Positions 9,609 to 19,161 of a stretch of DNA of 64,000 nucleotides are shown here, piece after piece (the stretch's first letter is position 1; the number at the start of each line of letters is the position of its first letter). Where the stretch lies: assembly GCF_017348915.1 (NCBI RefSeq), contig NZ_CP071383.1, positions 2,666,001 through 2,730,000 on the forward strand, written 5' to 3'. The notes under the pieces were generated by a model. The model was given only the letters and a program-made list of their open reading frames with translations, made no database searches and had not been told where the DNA came from. A program made the position numbers and the translations under genes. Source of the DNA: Leclercia pneumoniae. Lineage in GTDB: Bacteria; Pseudomonadota; Gammaproteobacteria; Enterobacterales; Enterobacteriaceae.

Positions 9609-9636
9609 CGTCTGGCACGCAGAACGTCAGAACGCG

Positions 9637-10359
9637 TCAGATAATGCCCGTCGCCGCCGCATAACAGGCTATCTGCGTTTTGTTTGGCGCATTGAACTTC
9701 TTCTGCATATTCTTCTGATGGAAGTTCACCGTATTTTCAGAAATAGAGAGAATAATCGCTATTTCTGCTGAGGTTTTTCCTTCCGCCGTCCATTTCAGAA
9801 TCTCTTTCTCGCGCTTGCTGAATTTCATCTCTGGCGGCATCACCATTTCATGTTCCAGACGCAACAGGGTGGTCAGCGCCATCTGCACCAGCATTTGCAG
9901 ACGCAACTCCAGCTCTTCTTTGCTGAATCTATTAATGCCTTGCACCGTGCTGGAGACGGACAGAAAACCGAGCGCATGATTCGGTAACATCAGGCACTGG
10001 GTAATTCCCCTGCGCAGCCCATGCTCCCGTGCGCCATCCCATAGGGGTTGCGCATCGGCAAACAACGCGTCATTCCAGGGGAGGTGGCCGTGCACAAAAT
10101 TCTCTGGTTTGAGTACCGGATCGATGGCGAAATAATTCTCCGCCTGATAATGCGATAGCCATTGCGCCGGATAATTACTCTGCAATGAGAGTTTAGGCCG
10201 GGTAAACGGCACGGGATGACGGACACAAAGCGAAAAATAATCGAACTCTAGTGCCTGTGTTTGTCGCAGAAGTTCGGAATATACCTGATCGGCCGAAGTC
10301 ATTTCCTGAAACCGAAGATAGCAATCCCGTCGCCATGTGAAAAAGTCTGAATCCTTCAT
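9637..10359 (-). CDS. sdiA: LuxR-family quorum-sensing receptor SdiA
   Basis: Transcription factor of 240 aa, identical in length to E. coli SdiA. The N-terminal autoinducer-binding domain contains the LuxR-family Trp, Tyr and Asp residues (NYPAQWLSHYQAENYFAIDPV). The C-terminal helix-turn-helix is KFSKREKEILKWTAEGKTSAEIA. SdiA senses acyl-homoserine lactones made by other species; no luxI-type synthase is in this window, consistent with a solo receptor. It is convergent with yecF. Confidence 0.96.
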   Translation of the reverse strand: MKDSDFFTWRRDCYLRFQEMTSADQVYSELLRQTQALEFDYFSLCVRHPVPFTRPKLSLQSNYPAQWLSHYQAENYFAIDPVLKPENFVHGHLPWNDALFADAQPLWDGAREHGLRRGITQCLMLPNHALGFLSVSSTVQGINRFSKEELELRLQMLVQMALTTLLRLEHEMVMPPEMKFSKREKEILKWTAEGKTSAEIAIILSISENTVNFHQKNMQKKFNAPNKTQIACYAAATGII

Positions 10360-10539
10360 ACTTACGGAATGAAGCCCCTGTAAAAGATAATCATTATTAT
10401 GGATTGATTAAACTAACACATAAATCTTATTTATATGTGTAAAATATCGACCACAAGGGAAATTTGTACAGAATTTATGTGGTTACAGCAATTCAGACAG
10501 AATAAAACAATATATGTAAAGACTTTCAGGGGGAATTAT

Positions 10540-10566
10540 TTGCTCCAGATAATGTTTCTGGAGCAA
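10540..10566 (-). terminator. Stem-loop downstream of tcyN
   Basis: Perfect 10-bp arms TTGCTCCAGA/TCTGGAGCAA with a 7-base loop, starting 16 bases after the tcyN stop codon. The minus-strand sequence after the hairpin (ATAATT) is only weakly U-rich, so it may be an inefficient terminator or a 3'-end stabiliser. Confidence 0.55.
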
Positions 10567-10581
10567 AAAAGAACAAAGATT

Positions 10582-11334
10582 CTACTGAAGAAGGAATTTT
10601 TCCAGGAACTGTCGGGTACGCGGCTGTTGCGGGTCGGCGAATAACGCTTTTGCCGGCCCTTGCTCAACAATACGCCCCTGATCCATAAAGATAGCCCGGT
10701 CCGCCACGTCACGAGCAAAGCTCATCTCATGGGTCACGATCACCAGCGTGCGCTTCTCCTGAGCCAGTTGACGGATGGTATTTAATACCTCCCCCACCAG
10801 CTCTGGGTCGAGTGCGGATGTGGGTTCATCAAACAGAATTACCTCCGGGCGCATTGCCAGCGCGCGGGCAATAGCCACGCGTTGCTGCTGCCCGCCGGAG
10901 AGACGGCGCGGATAACTGGTCTCTTTCCCTGATAGTCCCACCTTGGCCAGCAGTTCGCGGGCGCGGGTTGTCGCCTCCTCTTTCGGCTCACCTTTTACGA
11001 TAACCGGCCCTTCAATGATGTTCTCCAGCACCGTGCGATGAGGGAACAGATTGAAGCTCTGGAAGACGAAACCCACATGCTGGCGCAGACGGCGAATTAG
11101 CCCCTTCTGTTGCCCCATGGGTTTACCGGTATCAATAGTGATATCCCCTACCCGGATGGTGCCGCCTTCTGGCTGCTCCAGCAGGTTTATACTGCGCAGT
11201 AAGGTAGTTTTACCCGAGCCGCTGGGGCCGATAATGGCCACCACTTCGCCCTGCTGGACCTCCAGATCGATACCATGCAGTACCGTTTGACCGTGGAATT
11301 TTTTAACCAGGTTTTTGACTTCGATAGCACTCAT
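10582..11334 (-). CDS. tcyN: L-cystine ABC transporter ATP-binding protein
   Basis: Cytoplasmic ATPase of 250 aa (also called YecC) that powers cystine uptake with TcyL and TcyJ. It has Walker A GPSGSGKTT, signature LSGGQQQRVAIARAL, Walker B VILFDEPTSALD and switch His in IVTHEM. The start overlaps the tcyL stop by four bases, giving a coupled dcyD-tcyL-tcyN unit. Confidence 0.96.
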   Translation of the reverse strand: MSAIEVKNLVKKFHGQTVLHGIDLEVQQGEVVAIIGPSGSGKTTLLRSINLLEQPEGGTIRVGDITIDTGKPMGQQKGLIRRLRQHVGFVFQSFNLFPHRTVLENIIEGPVIVKGEPKEEATTRARELLAKVGLSGKETSYPRRLSGGQQQRVAIARALAMRPEVILFDEPTSALDPELVGEVLNTIRQLAQEKRTLVIVTHEMSFARDVADRAIFMDQGRIVEQGPAKALFADPQQPRTRQFLEKFLLQ

Positions 11335-11999
11335 TTCGGATCACGCTCCTGGCGGTTCAGCTGGTTTTCAAAGTAATTTTGCAGCGCGGAGAGGACCGTC
11401 GCCATCACCCAGTAAATCAGAGAGGCCGCCAGATACATGGTGAATACCTCCAGCGTACGCGACGTAATCAGCTGCGCCTGACGGAACAGTTCCGGCACCT
11501 GAATCGTGGCCGCCAGCGACGTATCCTTCACCAGGCTAATAAAACTGTTGCTAAGCGGCGGTAATGCTACGCGCGCCGCCTGCGGTAAAATCGCCCTGCG
11601 CAGCGTCTGCCATGGCGTCATTCCGATACTGGCTGCGGCTTCCCACTGCCCTTTATCAATAGACGAAATGGCGGCACGGAGTGTTTCAGAAGTATATGCC
11701 GCCGTGTTAAGCGATAACCCAATCATGGCCGCCGGGATGGGATCCAACTCAATACCAAACTGCGGGAGACCGTAATAGATCATAAACAGCTGGGCAATCA
11801 GCGGCGTGCCGCGGAAGACTGAGATGTAAAAACGCGCCAGCCAGCGCACCGGCAGAATCGATGACATGCGCATCAACGCCAGTATAAAGCCCAGCAGCAA
11901 CCCAAAGAACATGCCGCCGATACTCAGTTGCAGCGTAAATACCGCCCCTTTGAGCAAGAAGGGCAAGGAGTCGATAACCAGTTGGATACTTTCTTGCAT
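11331..11999 (-). CDS. tcyL: L-cystine ABC transporter permease
   Basis: Inner-membrane permease of 222 aa (YecS), HisMQ type, with a hydrophobic N-terminal helix and the EAA-type loop EAAASIGMTPWQTLRRAILPQA that contacts the ATPase. It follows dcyD by 20 bases and overlaps tcyN. Confidence 0.96.
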   Translation of the reverse strand: MQESIQLVIDSLPFLLKGAVFTLQLSIGGMFFGLLLGFILALMRMSSILPVRWLARFYISVFRGTPLIAQLFMIYYGLPQFGIELDPIPAAMIGLSLNTAAYTSETLRAAISSIDKGQWEAAASIGMTPWQTLRRAILPQAARVALPPLSNSFISLVKDTSLAATIQVPELFRQAQLITSRTLEVFTMYLAASLIYWVMATVLSALQNYFENQLNRQERDPK

Positions 12000-12019
12000 T
12001 CGAATTTTTCTACCCGCAG

Positions 12020-13042
<1,023 letters not shown>

Positions 13043-13071
13043 TTATTATGCACGTAGATCGGCAGGAAATA

Positions 13072-13098
13072 AAAAAGGCGCTGAATAAGCGCCTTTTT
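13072..13098 (-). terminator. Terminator between tcyJ and dcyD
   Basis: Arms AAAAAGGCGC/GCGCCTTTTT with a 7-base loop and a T-run on the minus strand, just after the tcyJ stop. It would separate most fliAZ-tcyJ transcription from dcyD-tcyLN. Confidence 0.75.
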
Positions 13099-13110
13099 CT
13101 GAGCAAAAAC

Positions 13111-13911
13111 TTATTGGGTGACGTCTGCGCCGAACCACTTCTCAGAGAGTTTCTTCAGCGTGCCATCTTTCTGCATATCGGCAATCGCGCCATCGATGGC
13201 TTTCACGAGATCTTCATTGTCTTTACGCACGGCAACACCGGATTCCTGACGGGAGAACGCGTCACCGGCCACTGCCAGGGTGTCTTTGGTTTTCTTCACC
13301 AGATCCAGCGCAGCAAGACGGTCAACAAGGATGGCGTCGATACGGCCTACGCGCAGATCCTGGTATTTAGTCGGGTCATCATCATAAGTGCGGATATCCA
13401 CGCCCTGTACGTTCTGGCGCAGCCACTCTTCATAGTTAGTGCCCAGACCAACCCCCACTTTCTTGCCTTTCAGGTCGGCGGCGGTTTTGATACTGCCTTC
13501 ATTCCCTTTCTTCACCAGCGCCTGAATACCTGAGACGGTATAAGGCGTCGAGAAGTCATACTTCTTCTTACGCTCGTCAGAGATGGTGACCTGGTTTATC
13601 ACCACGTCGATACGTTTAGAGTCCAGCGATGCCAGCATCCCGTCCCACTTGGTCGGCTTCAGCGAGGCTTTGACCCCGAGATGCTTCGCCAGCTCCTCGG
13701 CAAACTCCACTTCAAACCCGGTCAGTTTACCGTCGTCACCCTGGAAGCTAAACGGAGGATAAGTACCTTCCAGCCCAACCAACAGCGTACCGCGCTCTTT
13801 GACTTTATTTAACAGACCTTCGGCGGCGAAGGTTTTGACACTCATACCCGCAACCAGCGCCACGGCCATAACACCCATCAGCGCCTGACGACCCAGAAGT
13901 GCTAATTTCAT
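13111..13911 (-). CDS. tcyJ: Periplasmic L-cystine-binding protein
   Basis: Solute-binding protein (FliY) of 266 aa from the ATG at 13911, matching E. coli start and length; an in-frame upstream start would add 21 residues unlike the family. The signal peptide is MKLALLGRQALMGVMAVALV followed by the cleavage region ending TFAAE. Family features include GTYPPFSF near residue 50 and DVVINQVTISDERKKKYDFS. It binds cystine and hands it to TcyLN. It lies downstream of fliA-fliZ, hence the historical flagellar name, but has no flagellar role. Confidence 0.95.
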   Translation of the reverse strand: MKLALLGRQALMGVMAVALVAGMSVKTFAAEGLLNKVKERGTLLVGLEGTYPPFSFQGDDGKLTGFEVEFAEELAKHLGVKASLKPTKWDGMLASLDSKRIDVVINQVTISDERKKKYDFSTPYTVSGIQALVKKGNEGSIKTAADLKGKKVGVGLGTNYEEWLRQNVQGVDIRTYDDDPTKYQDLRVGRIDAILVDRLAALDLVKKTKDTLAVAGDAFSRQESGVAVRKDNEDLVKAIDGAIADMQKDGTLKKLSEKWFGADVTQ

Positions 13912-13998
13912 AAGTACCCCGATATAGTGGAATTTTGACTGTAGTGTAGGGCGTTTGGCCCACAGGTCAAACACGACTGCGCTACATGTTATTCATTT

Positions 13999-14550
13999 TT
14001 AATATATATCAGAAGTTGTCTCGAGGAGGACTTTCTGCTTCTGCACCGCCGGCATTTGCGCCTTAAACTGTGCATATTTACGCAGCGCAATTCGGTAGTT
14101 GTTGGTGCTGGTGACGGGCAGCCACGGCTCCAGATTTTCATCCAGTAAACCGCTCTTCAGCAGATCGCGAGAAATCGCTTGTGTGGTCAGATGCTGGCCA
14201 AGACGACGCAGGCGCACGACATATTCGCGGACCGTGCCGTGGCTCATCTCGGTTTGCTCAAACAGGAACTGTTTGAAGCCGATGATATCAAAAAAGTCGC
14301 TCTGTTCTTTGCAGTGAAGATCGCCGCAGAAACGACATAACGCCACCCACTCTTTCTGCTCTTCTTGCCACGCGGCTTCGTCCATCAAGGTATCGAGGCG
14401 GGAAATCGCAATCTTGTTCACGATTTCACCGCGACGAACCAGCGTGATGCGGTCGAGCAATTTATGGCAATGGGCGCAATGCGTCTGGCTGTGTTTAAAG
14501 TCTTTCAGATAGCGGCTTAAAGGCCGTCTTTTAGATTGCTGCACCGTCAT
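13999..14550 (-). CDS. fliZ: Flagellar regulator FliZ
   Basis: Cytoplasmic DNA-binding regulator of 183 aa, the same length as E. coli FliZ. It antagonises sigma-S promoters and, in Salmonella, boosts FlhDC activity, so linking motility to repression of curli and sessile genes. The N-terminal CAHCHK and CRFCGDLHCK cysteine clusters and the central integrase-like helix region (GTVREYVVRLRRLGQHL) are visible. Second gene of the fliAZ operon, 55 bases after fliA. Confidence 0.96.
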   Translation of the reverse strand: MTVQQSKRRPLSRYLKDFKHSQTHCAHCHKLLDRITLVRRGEIVNKIAISRLDTLMDEAAWQEEQKEWVALCRFCGDLHCKEQSDFFDIIGFKQFLFEQTEMSHGTVREYVVRLRRLGQHLTTQAISRDLLKSGLLDENLEPWLPVTSTNNYRIALRKYAQFKAQMPAVQKQKVLLETTSDIY

Positions 14551-14605
14551 GATAACTCCTGGTTGTCAATACGTTGTGCGGCACTTTTCGGATGAAATGA
14601 ATCAC

Positions 14606-15325
14606 CTATAACTTACCCAGTTTGGTACGTAAGCGTTTAATGGCCTGACTGTGCAGCTGACTTACCCGTGACTCCCCGACTTCCAGTACCGCGCCAATCT
14701 CTTTGAGATTGAGCTCTTCCTGGTAATAGAGCGTCAACACCAATTGCTCACGTTCCGGTAAAGCTTCTATCGCTTCCATTACGCGCTGGCGTAAATTGCC
14801 TTCAAGTAATTGGTGTAACGGGTTTTCCTGCTGATGATCATCAGTCACGAGCTCGATGCTATCGCCATGCTCTTCACGCCACTCGTCATAAGAGAAGAGT
14901 TGGCTATTATTGGTATCGAGCAACATCTGGCGATATTCGACAACAGCAATACCCAGACGCTCCGCCACTTCGGTTTCGGTTGCGTTACGTCCAAGCTCCT
15001 GTTCCAGCTGTCCCATCGCCTGCGCCACTTCGCGTGCGTTACGTCGGACGCTGCGCGGCACCCAGTCCCGGCTGCGCAGTTCGTCCAGCATCGCACCACG
15101 AATACGCTGTACTGCGTAAGTAGTAAATGCCGTTCCTTGCAGAGCGTCGTACCGGTCAACTGCATTCAATAACCCGATACCGCCCGCCTGTAGCAGATCG
15201 TCCAGTTCCACGCTCGCCGGCAACCGCACCTGTAGGCGCAATGCTTCGTGACGCACTAGTGGTACATAACGCTGCCACAGCGAGTGTTTATCCATTACAC
15301 CTTCAGCGGTATAGAGTGAATTCAC
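14606..15325 (-). CDS. fliA: Flagellar sigma factor sigma-28
   Basis: Sigma factor of 239 aa directing class 3 flagellar and chemotaxis genes. Region 2 (DLLQAGGIGLLNAVDRYD, TAFTTYAVQRIRGAMLDELR), region 3 and region 4 (ALPEREQLVLTLYYQEELNLKEIG) are intact. Activity is normally checked by FlgM, which is not in this window. The gene is complete although its main target fliC, 2.5 kb away, is broken. Confidence 0.98.
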   Translation of the reverse strand: MNSLYTAEGVMDKHSLWQRYVPLVRHEALRLQVRLPASVELDDLLQAGGIGLLNAVDRYDALQGTAFTTYAVQRIRGAMLDELRSRDWVPRSVRRNAREVAQAMGQLEQELGRNATETEVAERLGIAVVEYRQMLLDTNNSQLFSYDEWREEHGDSIELVTDDHQQENPLHQLLEGNLRQRVMEAIEALPEREQLVLTLYYQEELNLKEIGAVLEVGESRVSQLHSQAIKRLRTKLGKL

Positions 15326-15350
15326 GATAAACAGCCCTGCGTTAATTGAG

Positions 15351-15377
15351 TTATCGGCATGATTATCCGATTCTGCA
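15351..15377 (-). promoter_or_regulatory. Probable sigma-28 promoter upstream of fliA
   Basis: The minus strand has a perfect -10 GCCGATAA (15358-15351), with TGCA (15377-15374) exactly 15 bases upstream where the consensus has TAAA. The arrangement fits the autoregulatory fliA promoter. The FlhDC-dependent class 2 promoter should lie nearby but I could not place it. Confidence 0.65.
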
Positions 15378-15501
15378 GGGCGTTCTATCGAATGAATAAA
15401 GACACAAAAAGAGGGTTATTTAGCTTTTGTTGGCTATCCACACCATCTCAGTATACTTTGTACGAGTTTTTTATGTTTCTTTTCAGCGGCTTGCATTAAT
15501 A

Positions 15502-15525
15502 GCGGCAAAGCAATCTGTTTGCCGC
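15502..15525 (-). terminator. Stem-loop downstream of fliB
   Basis: Perfect 8-bp arms GCGGCAAA/TTTGCCGC with an 8-base loop, nine bases beyond the fliB stop codon. The minus-strand continuation lacks a strong U-run, so termination efficiency is doubtful. Confidence 0.5.
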
Positions 15526-15533
15526 AAAAAAGT

Positions 15534-16569
15534 TTACGCCAGAAGATGAATCAAAGATATATCATCACCTAATCTCACGCTCTCAATGTGACGATAAAAG
15601 GCATCAGTCACTGCTTTATTATGCTGACTGAGAGAGTGGAAACTGTAAACGATATTCGTTAAATCTTCGATGTCCGCATGACCTCGCTCTTTCGTGCAGG
15701 CCGACATCAGTAGTTTAATAAAATAATATTCCGCAATAACTATATATAGGGCGCGCAGCGGTGGAATGCCAGGTTGGTTTGGGAAGTTATTTTGCCAGAA
15801 TTTATATAGGATAAAATTCTTGATAGCAAATTCACTGCCCTGCATGTTTGGGATAACCTCATCCCGCCAGACATCTTCCAGACGCCCTATTTTTTCTTCA
15901 ACATTAATCTCTTCACCGGAAACCATCTGGCGTAACAGGCACTCAATGTAGTGATTAATCACTTCGCTACCACGAGACATTTGGGCATTACGGAAAAAAT
16001 CCTGCATGAGCATTATTAATGACATTTTAACTTTATTATCAGCTGATAAGGTTGCTAGTTCCGCTTTCATTTGGCCCGTATGCAATTGTTCTGCCAGTAA
16101 GGCGTAAGCACCTTCAACAGCAGGTAAATTATCGTCATCAATAGATTCATATTTTTCTATAAATATCAGGAATTTGACGACAGCATAGAGTGCGGTTTCT
16201 ACATCAGATTCAATATGATCAATCAGACTCAAACAGAATAGGTTGAGCAATTTGCTTTGTGTAGTAAGCGCGGGCAGATTATGAAATTTATCTTGCAATT
16301 TTACCTGTTCATTAAGGCGCATAGCATCTGCACTTTTGAAAATAAGTGAGGCAACCTCCGGGCAAGAGATAGCAAGAGAATTTTGTTCTTCCGATTTATA
16401 GAGACGTTGTGAGCGCGGAAATACCGAGCAGGTCTGGCTAAGCGCTTGTGCACCCAAATTCTTCTGCACCATGCAAAGACGAGATTCATCCAGATAAGGA
16501 CAGTTCCCTGTTTGCTGCGAGAATTTAATTACGCCCCATGCCTGAGGACTATGTTTGATAAGCTGGATG
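15534..16569 (-). pseudogene. fliB: Flagellin lysine N-methylase FliB, 5' end lost at an IS element
   Basis: The remaining ~345 codons encode the FliB C-terminal part, from GNCPYLDESRLCMVQKNLGA through the ending GDDISLIHLLA; FliB methylates lysines on flagellin in Salmonella. The IS element ends at 16570, and the open frame continues upstream only through IS sequence, not through FliB. Compared with the ~400-residue family, about 55 N-terminal residues are gone, including the region that carries a cysteine cluster in the Salmonella protein. Start codon, ribosome-binding site and promoter are also missing. The rest shows no frameshift, so the loss looks recent. Confidence 0.9.
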
Positions 16570-16587
16570 TGAATCGCCACAGATAAT

Positions 16588-17400
16588 CTAGACACTTCCG
16601 AGCCGCTGATAATATTGTTTTTCGTATTCAGTTGGTGGCATATGATCACTCGAACCATGCCGACGCTTACTGTTATAAAACATTTCGATGTAATCAAAAA
16701 TATCACCGCGAGCTTCTTCTCGCGTTCCGTAGATCTTTTTCTTTATCCGTTCACGTTTCAGTAGCTGGAAAAAACTTTCTGCGACTGCGTTGTCATGACA
16801 GTTACCGCGACGGCTCATACTGCCCTCCAGCCCGTGTGATTTCAGGAACGACTGCCACTCATAGCTTGTGTACTGACTGCCTTGATCAGAATGAACCAGC
16901 ACCTGCTTTTGAGGATTACGTCGCCACACGGCCATCAGAAGTGCATTCAGGACAATATCCTTTGTCATCCGGGGCTGCATTGACCAGCCAATAACTTTGC
17001 GCGAGAACAGGTCAACAACCACAGCCAGATACAGCCAGCCTTCGTGAGTCCGGATGTAGGTGATGTCCGTTACCCAACGCTCATCCGGTGCTTCCGGGTT
17101 GAACTGCCGCTGGAGCCTGTTGGGCGTCACGATGCTGGTTTCACCCTTACGTGCCCGTGGGCTACGGTACCCGACCTGAGCCCTTATCCCGGCACGCTTC
17201 ATCAGTCGCCAGACACGGTTAACTCCGCACTGTTGTCCGGTATCCCGCAGGTCGAGGTGGATCTTGCGATAACCATAAACGCAACCCGACTCCAGCCAGA
17301 ACTGCTTTATCAGCCCCGTCAGCCTCAGGTCAGCATGATGCCGCCGTGAATCCGGCTGCTGAAGCCAGGCGTAAAAACCACTCGGATGCACATCCAGCAC
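16588..17400 (-). CDS. IS3-family transposase OrfB (DDE integrase core)
   Basis: The independently readable part is 270 aa from MLDVHPSGFYAWL. The HTH_21 region (YGYRKIHLDLRD) is followed by the rve catalytic core, with acidic residues in VTDITYI, HSDQGSQYTS and NAVAESFF giving the DDE triad. The same frame continues upstream without a stop to the slippery site at 17489-17496. The functional transposase is therefore probably an OrfAB fusion made by -1 frameshifting rather than this ORF alone. Confidence 0.92.
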   Translation of the reverse strand: MLDVHPSGFYAWLQQPDSRRHHADLRLTGLIKQFWLESGCVYGYRKIHLDLRDTGQQCGVNRVWRLMKRAGIRAQVGYRSPRARKGETSIVTPNRLQRQFNPEAPDERWVTDITYIRTHEGWLYLAVVVDLFSRKVIGWSMQPRMTKDIVLNALLMAVWRRNPQKQVLVHSDQGSQYTSYEWQSFLKSHGLEGSMSRRGNCHDNAVAESFFQLLKRERIKKKIYGTREEARGDIFDYIEMFYNSKRRHGSSDHMPPTEYEKQYYQRLGSV

Positions 17401-17456
17401 CCGACAAAGCAGTCGGACAGGCCAGCAATAGGTGTTGTCACGGATAAAGGCGTACC

Positions 17457-17735
17457 TCAGTCGGACAGCTTTGCGAAGTACGCCGCGGCTTTTTTTAATA
17501 TGTCCCGTTCGTCGGTAACCCGCTTCAGCTCTTTCTGGAGGCGTCGGATCTCAGCCTGAGCGTCTGACTGGACTTTATTGGTTGAGGAATCCGGGCCATA
17601 TGCCTTTATCCAGGCATAAAGACTGTGGGTGGTGATACCGAGACGTGTTGCCACGCTGGAAACAGAATGGCCGCGATCAACAACCTGTTTTACCGCTTCA
17701 ATTTTAAACTCTTCGGGATAACGCTTACCGCTCAT
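17457..17735 (-). CDS. IS3-family OrfA (helix-turn-helix protein)
   Basis: 92 aa from the ATG at 17735 (a GTG two codons upstream is possible). It has an N-terminal helix-turn-helix (YPEEFKIEAVKQVVDRGHSV, then SVATRLGITTHSLYAWIK) that binds the terminal repeats, and a leucine-zipper-like C-terminus (AEIRRLQKELKRVTDERDIL). The run of seven A plus G (minus strand, 17496-17489) within LKKA codons is the likely -1 frameshift site. Confidence 0.92.
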   Translation of the reverse strand: MSGKRYPEEFKIEAVKQVVDRGHSVSSVATRLGITTHSLYAWIKAYGPDSSTNKVQSDAQAEIRRLQKELKRVTDERDILKKAAAYFAKLSD

Positions 17736-17779
17736 GGGCACCTCTCTTTAAGTCATCTTAAATGACTCTGAGGTGTCTG

Positions 17780-18907
17780 TTAAACCCGTGGCGATTCAGT
17801 CATGTCTACTGCGATCGCAGCTTGTGCGGCTGTTGTTTTACCCGGGACATCAAGAACATTATTCGTGTTTGCTTTCGTATAACCGGTTGTGAAATCAGCT
17901 GTAGCAGCATCTTTAGCGCCAAGCGTTACCTTACCTGTAGTGAGGTCGATAGTGGCTGCAGAATAAGTATCAGAACCAACTTTAACAGCATACGCGCCAG
18001 TGTCATCTTTGCGATAAACTTCAAATGCTGGTGCAGGTGTTGTATTGCCGTCTTTCAGCGTGGCACCAGCCAATTTTGCCTGAGAAACAATATCACCATT
18101 GCCATCAACGAAGGAATTCTGATTTCCGTCCGCTGGAGTGGCGATTTTTGTGCTGCTGGAATCGAAGCTAATTGTATTGGATGCGGAATCATAGTTACCG
18201 GCATAGTAATCGCTCCCAACCTGTACAGCCAGGGATCCGTCGTCCAAAACTTTAGCTTGAGGCGCTGCTGCAGTATTAGGGAACTCAAGAGCAATTTTAG
18301 TTGCTGGAACAGTTTGTGGCAGAACGGCATCTTTGATGTTGCTACCAACTGCTTTCAGGTCCTTGCTGCTCACTTGATTGGTCAGATCCAGCTTGTCCAG
18401 ACCCAGGGTTTTAGAGGTGATCTCTTTCAAGTTGATATCGATGGTTTCGCCATCGTTAGCGCCAACCTGGATTTTCAGAGTCTGATCAGAAGCCAGTACT
18501 TTAACGCCATTGAACTGAGTCTGGCCGGAAACGCGATCGATTTCCTGCAGACGTTGTGTGATTTCAGCCTGAATGGATTTCAGGTCGGAATCGGAGTTAG
18601 TGCCGTTAGTTGCCTGTACTGACAGTTCACGTACGCGTTGCAGGTTGTTGTTAATTTCGGACAGAGAACCTTCGGTGGTCTGTGCGATGGAGATACCGTC
18701 GTTAGCGTTACGGGAAGCCTGAGTCAGACCTTTGATGTTAGCGCTGAAACGGTTTGCAATCGCCTGACCAGCAGCATCGTCTTTCGCGCTGTTGATACGC
18801 AGACCAGAGGACAGACGCTCGATAGCAGAACCTAAAGCAGACTGGGATTTGTTCAGGTTGTTCTGGGTCAACAGCGACAGGCTGTTAGTATTAATGACTT
18901 GTGCCAT
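17780..18907 (-). pseudogene. fliC: Flagellin FliC, truncated by an IS element
   Basis: The first 369 residues are genuine flagellin, with the invariant N-terminal D0/D1 (MAQVINTNSLSLLTQNNLNK, LSSGLRINSAKDDAAGQAI) followed by a variable central domain. At 17798 the frame runs into the IS and ends with the foreign residues TESPRV and a stop. The conserved C-terminal D1/D0 helices, about 90 residues including the usual NQVPQ-type end, are absent. D0 needs both termini for filament assembly, so this product should not polymerise. The promoter and start region are intact, so a truncated protein may still be made. Confidence 0.95.
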
Positions 18908-18978
18908 GATCTTTTCCTTATCAATTTACATCTTGATGTTGATGGGCTGCTGCCCGCGGTTTCTCACCGTAAACCATG

Positions 18979-19004
18979 TATCGGCACCTTAATTTCGAAC
19001 TTTA
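18979..19004 (-). promoter_or_regulatory. fliC: Sigma-28 promoter of fliC
   Basis: The minus strand carries TAAA (19004-19001), a 15-base spacer and GCCGATA (18985-18979), an essentially perfect FliA promoter and the same as that of E. coli fliC. It lies about 70 bases upstream of the fliC start and is back-to-back with the fliD promoter. Confidence 0.9.
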
Positions 19005-19097
19005 GAAAATTTTGCGTTTCCGTCTCTTTTTTTTTACCCCCGGAATTACCCTCTTTATTTGTCATTATTCTGCCCATTATTTTTTCCCGTTAATCAT

Positions 19098-19124
19098 TAA
19101 ACTTCGTAGCAAGATTGCCGATAA
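19098..19124 (+). promoter_or_regulatory. fliD: Sigma-28 promoter of fliDST
   Basis: TAAA (19098-19101), a 15-base spacer and GCCGATAA (19117-19124): a full-consensus FliA promoter 38 bases upstream of the fliD start. Confidence 0.9.
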
Positions 19125-19161
19125 CGTTGCTAACCACTGTTTGCAATTAAAGGGATTACGC

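Larger units (their letters stand above)
16570..17798 (-). mobile_element. IS3-family insertion sequence, 1229 bp
   Basis: The element is bounded by terminal repeats TGAATCGCCAC (16570-16580) and GTGGCGATTCA (17788-17798), 11 bp and perfect. It encodes orfA and orfB in two overlapping phases with an A7G slippery run between, the standard IS3-family design. Both genes look intact, so it may be active. The bases directly outside (GATG to the left, GTCA to the right) do not form a target duplication. It lies precisely between truncated fliB and truncated fliC. The specific IS name was not determined. Confidence 0.93.

Noticed and set aside
10435..10644. 69-codon frame between sdiA and tcyN
   Set aside because: It overlaps the tcyN 3' end in antisense and the AT-rich sdiA upstream region, with no homology or ribosome-binding site.
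15534..16706. A 390-codon open frame read as an intact fliB
   Set aside because: The first ~45 codons lie inside the IS element and bear no FliB similarity; the true gene is truncated at 16569.
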